From an uncultured Campylobacter sp. (GTDB taxonomy: Bacteria; Campylobacterota; Campylobacteria; Campylobacterales; Campylobacteraceae): a stretch of 64,000 nucleotides of DNA. The stretch covers positions 9,479-73,478 of the forward strand of contig CAKVDW010000009.1 of the NCBI GenBank assembly GCA_934728065.1, written 5' to 3'. Below, piece after piece: positions 63,920-64,000 of this stretch; within the stretch, counting starts at the first letter, position 1; each line of letters starts with the position of its first letter. The translations under genes and the position numbers were made by a program. Below the pieces are notes generated by a model that was not told the DNA's origin, did no database searches, and saw only the letters and a program-made list of their open reading frames with translations.

Positions 63920-64000
63920 TTAAGCAAACTCTTTCAGCAAGATTTTGTTTGTGTCCATTATGCCTATGCCCTTATCAAGCACGCTTTTGGCGATTGCTTT
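63920..64000 (-). CDS. 3' end of an unidentified gene (cut by window edge)
   Basis: The last 26 codons of a minus-strand gene entering from the right, ending ...TNKILLKEFA. The piece is too short to identify. In C. jejuni the neighbour here is dps (Cj1534c), but these residues do not look like a Dps C-terminus. Confidence 0.5.
   Translation of the reverse strand, partial: KAIAKSVLDKGIGIMDTNKILLKEFA

Overview
The window reads as chromosome of a Campylobacter (Campylobacterota). The DNA is AT-rich, with A/T homopolymers and GGA-type ribosome binding sites. Most of the gene order matches, as I recall it, blocks of the Campylobacter jejuni map: moaA-Cj0162c-Cj0163c-ubiA-miaA; trxB-trxA-Cj0148c-hom-Cj0150c-Cj0151c-Cj0152c-Cj0153c-Cj0154c-rpmE; nifU-nifS; lctP-lutABC; the DUF4492 gene with cydAB; dapF-Cj1532-Cj1533c. 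The blocks are shuffled relative to C. jejuni and separated by accessory DNA, so this is probably another species. No tRNA, rRNA, CRISPR array, transposase or phage gene was seen.

Layout. 1-2870: small inverted-repeat elements, a 16-unit GA microsatellite and one odd gene (BspA-type repeats, one membrane helix, LprI domain). 2871-4929: fliI and ferritin. 5090-12364: a PP-loop tRNA-thiolation-like gene, then a six-gene operon on the minus strand (MOMP-family porin, binding protein, permease, ATPase, pseudoazurin, ATP-grasp) that looks like an inserted islet. The operon lies between a complete and a truncated copy of the 5' end of the PP-loop gene, and the porin carries a G9 tract in its signal-peptide region. 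12364-17152: lactate use (lutABC, lctP). 17516-20512: cytochrome bd with two small membrane proteins. 20567-26715: moaA, two Campylobacter-specific genes, ubiA/mqnP, miaA and pflA. 26775-38712: thioredoxin to rpmE, with a 4-kb restriction-modification cluster placed between hom and the aminotransferase gene. 38822-40984: NifU/NifS Fe-S assembly.

41133-45661 holds a flagellar-secreted-type protein behind a sigma-54-like promoter, then the methionine genes metY and metA, preceded by a sigma-70 promoter and a 25-codon Met-rich leader peptide. 45906-53086 is molybdoenzyme respiration: a cytochrome c with a TorA-like reductase, then a PhsABC/PsrABC-type thiosulfate/polysulfide reductase. 53281-55775 holds a DUF945-like gene and rarA.

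55784-60924 is the most interesting part. Two small exported proteins share a 54-residue N-terminus: a Sec signal peptide followed by a textbook double-glycine leader (L at -12, E at -8, V at -4, G-G). Between them is an exported, free-standing C39 cysteine peptidase, the family that cleaves such leaders. These genes are interleaved with several members of the flagellum-associated Cj0814-like secreted protein family, and sigma-28-like promoters (GCCGATAT) face both ways from the intergenic region. I read it as a flagellar-regulon, periplasmic double-glycine maturation system. 61217-64000 returns to core genes (dapF, a Bax-like protein, an ATPase, and the 3' end of an unidentified gene).

Three reading frames (the porin and two places in a methyltransferase gene) are interrupted at homopolymers, and each would be restored by adding one base. 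They are phase-variable, decayed, or homopolymer under-calls in the assembly.
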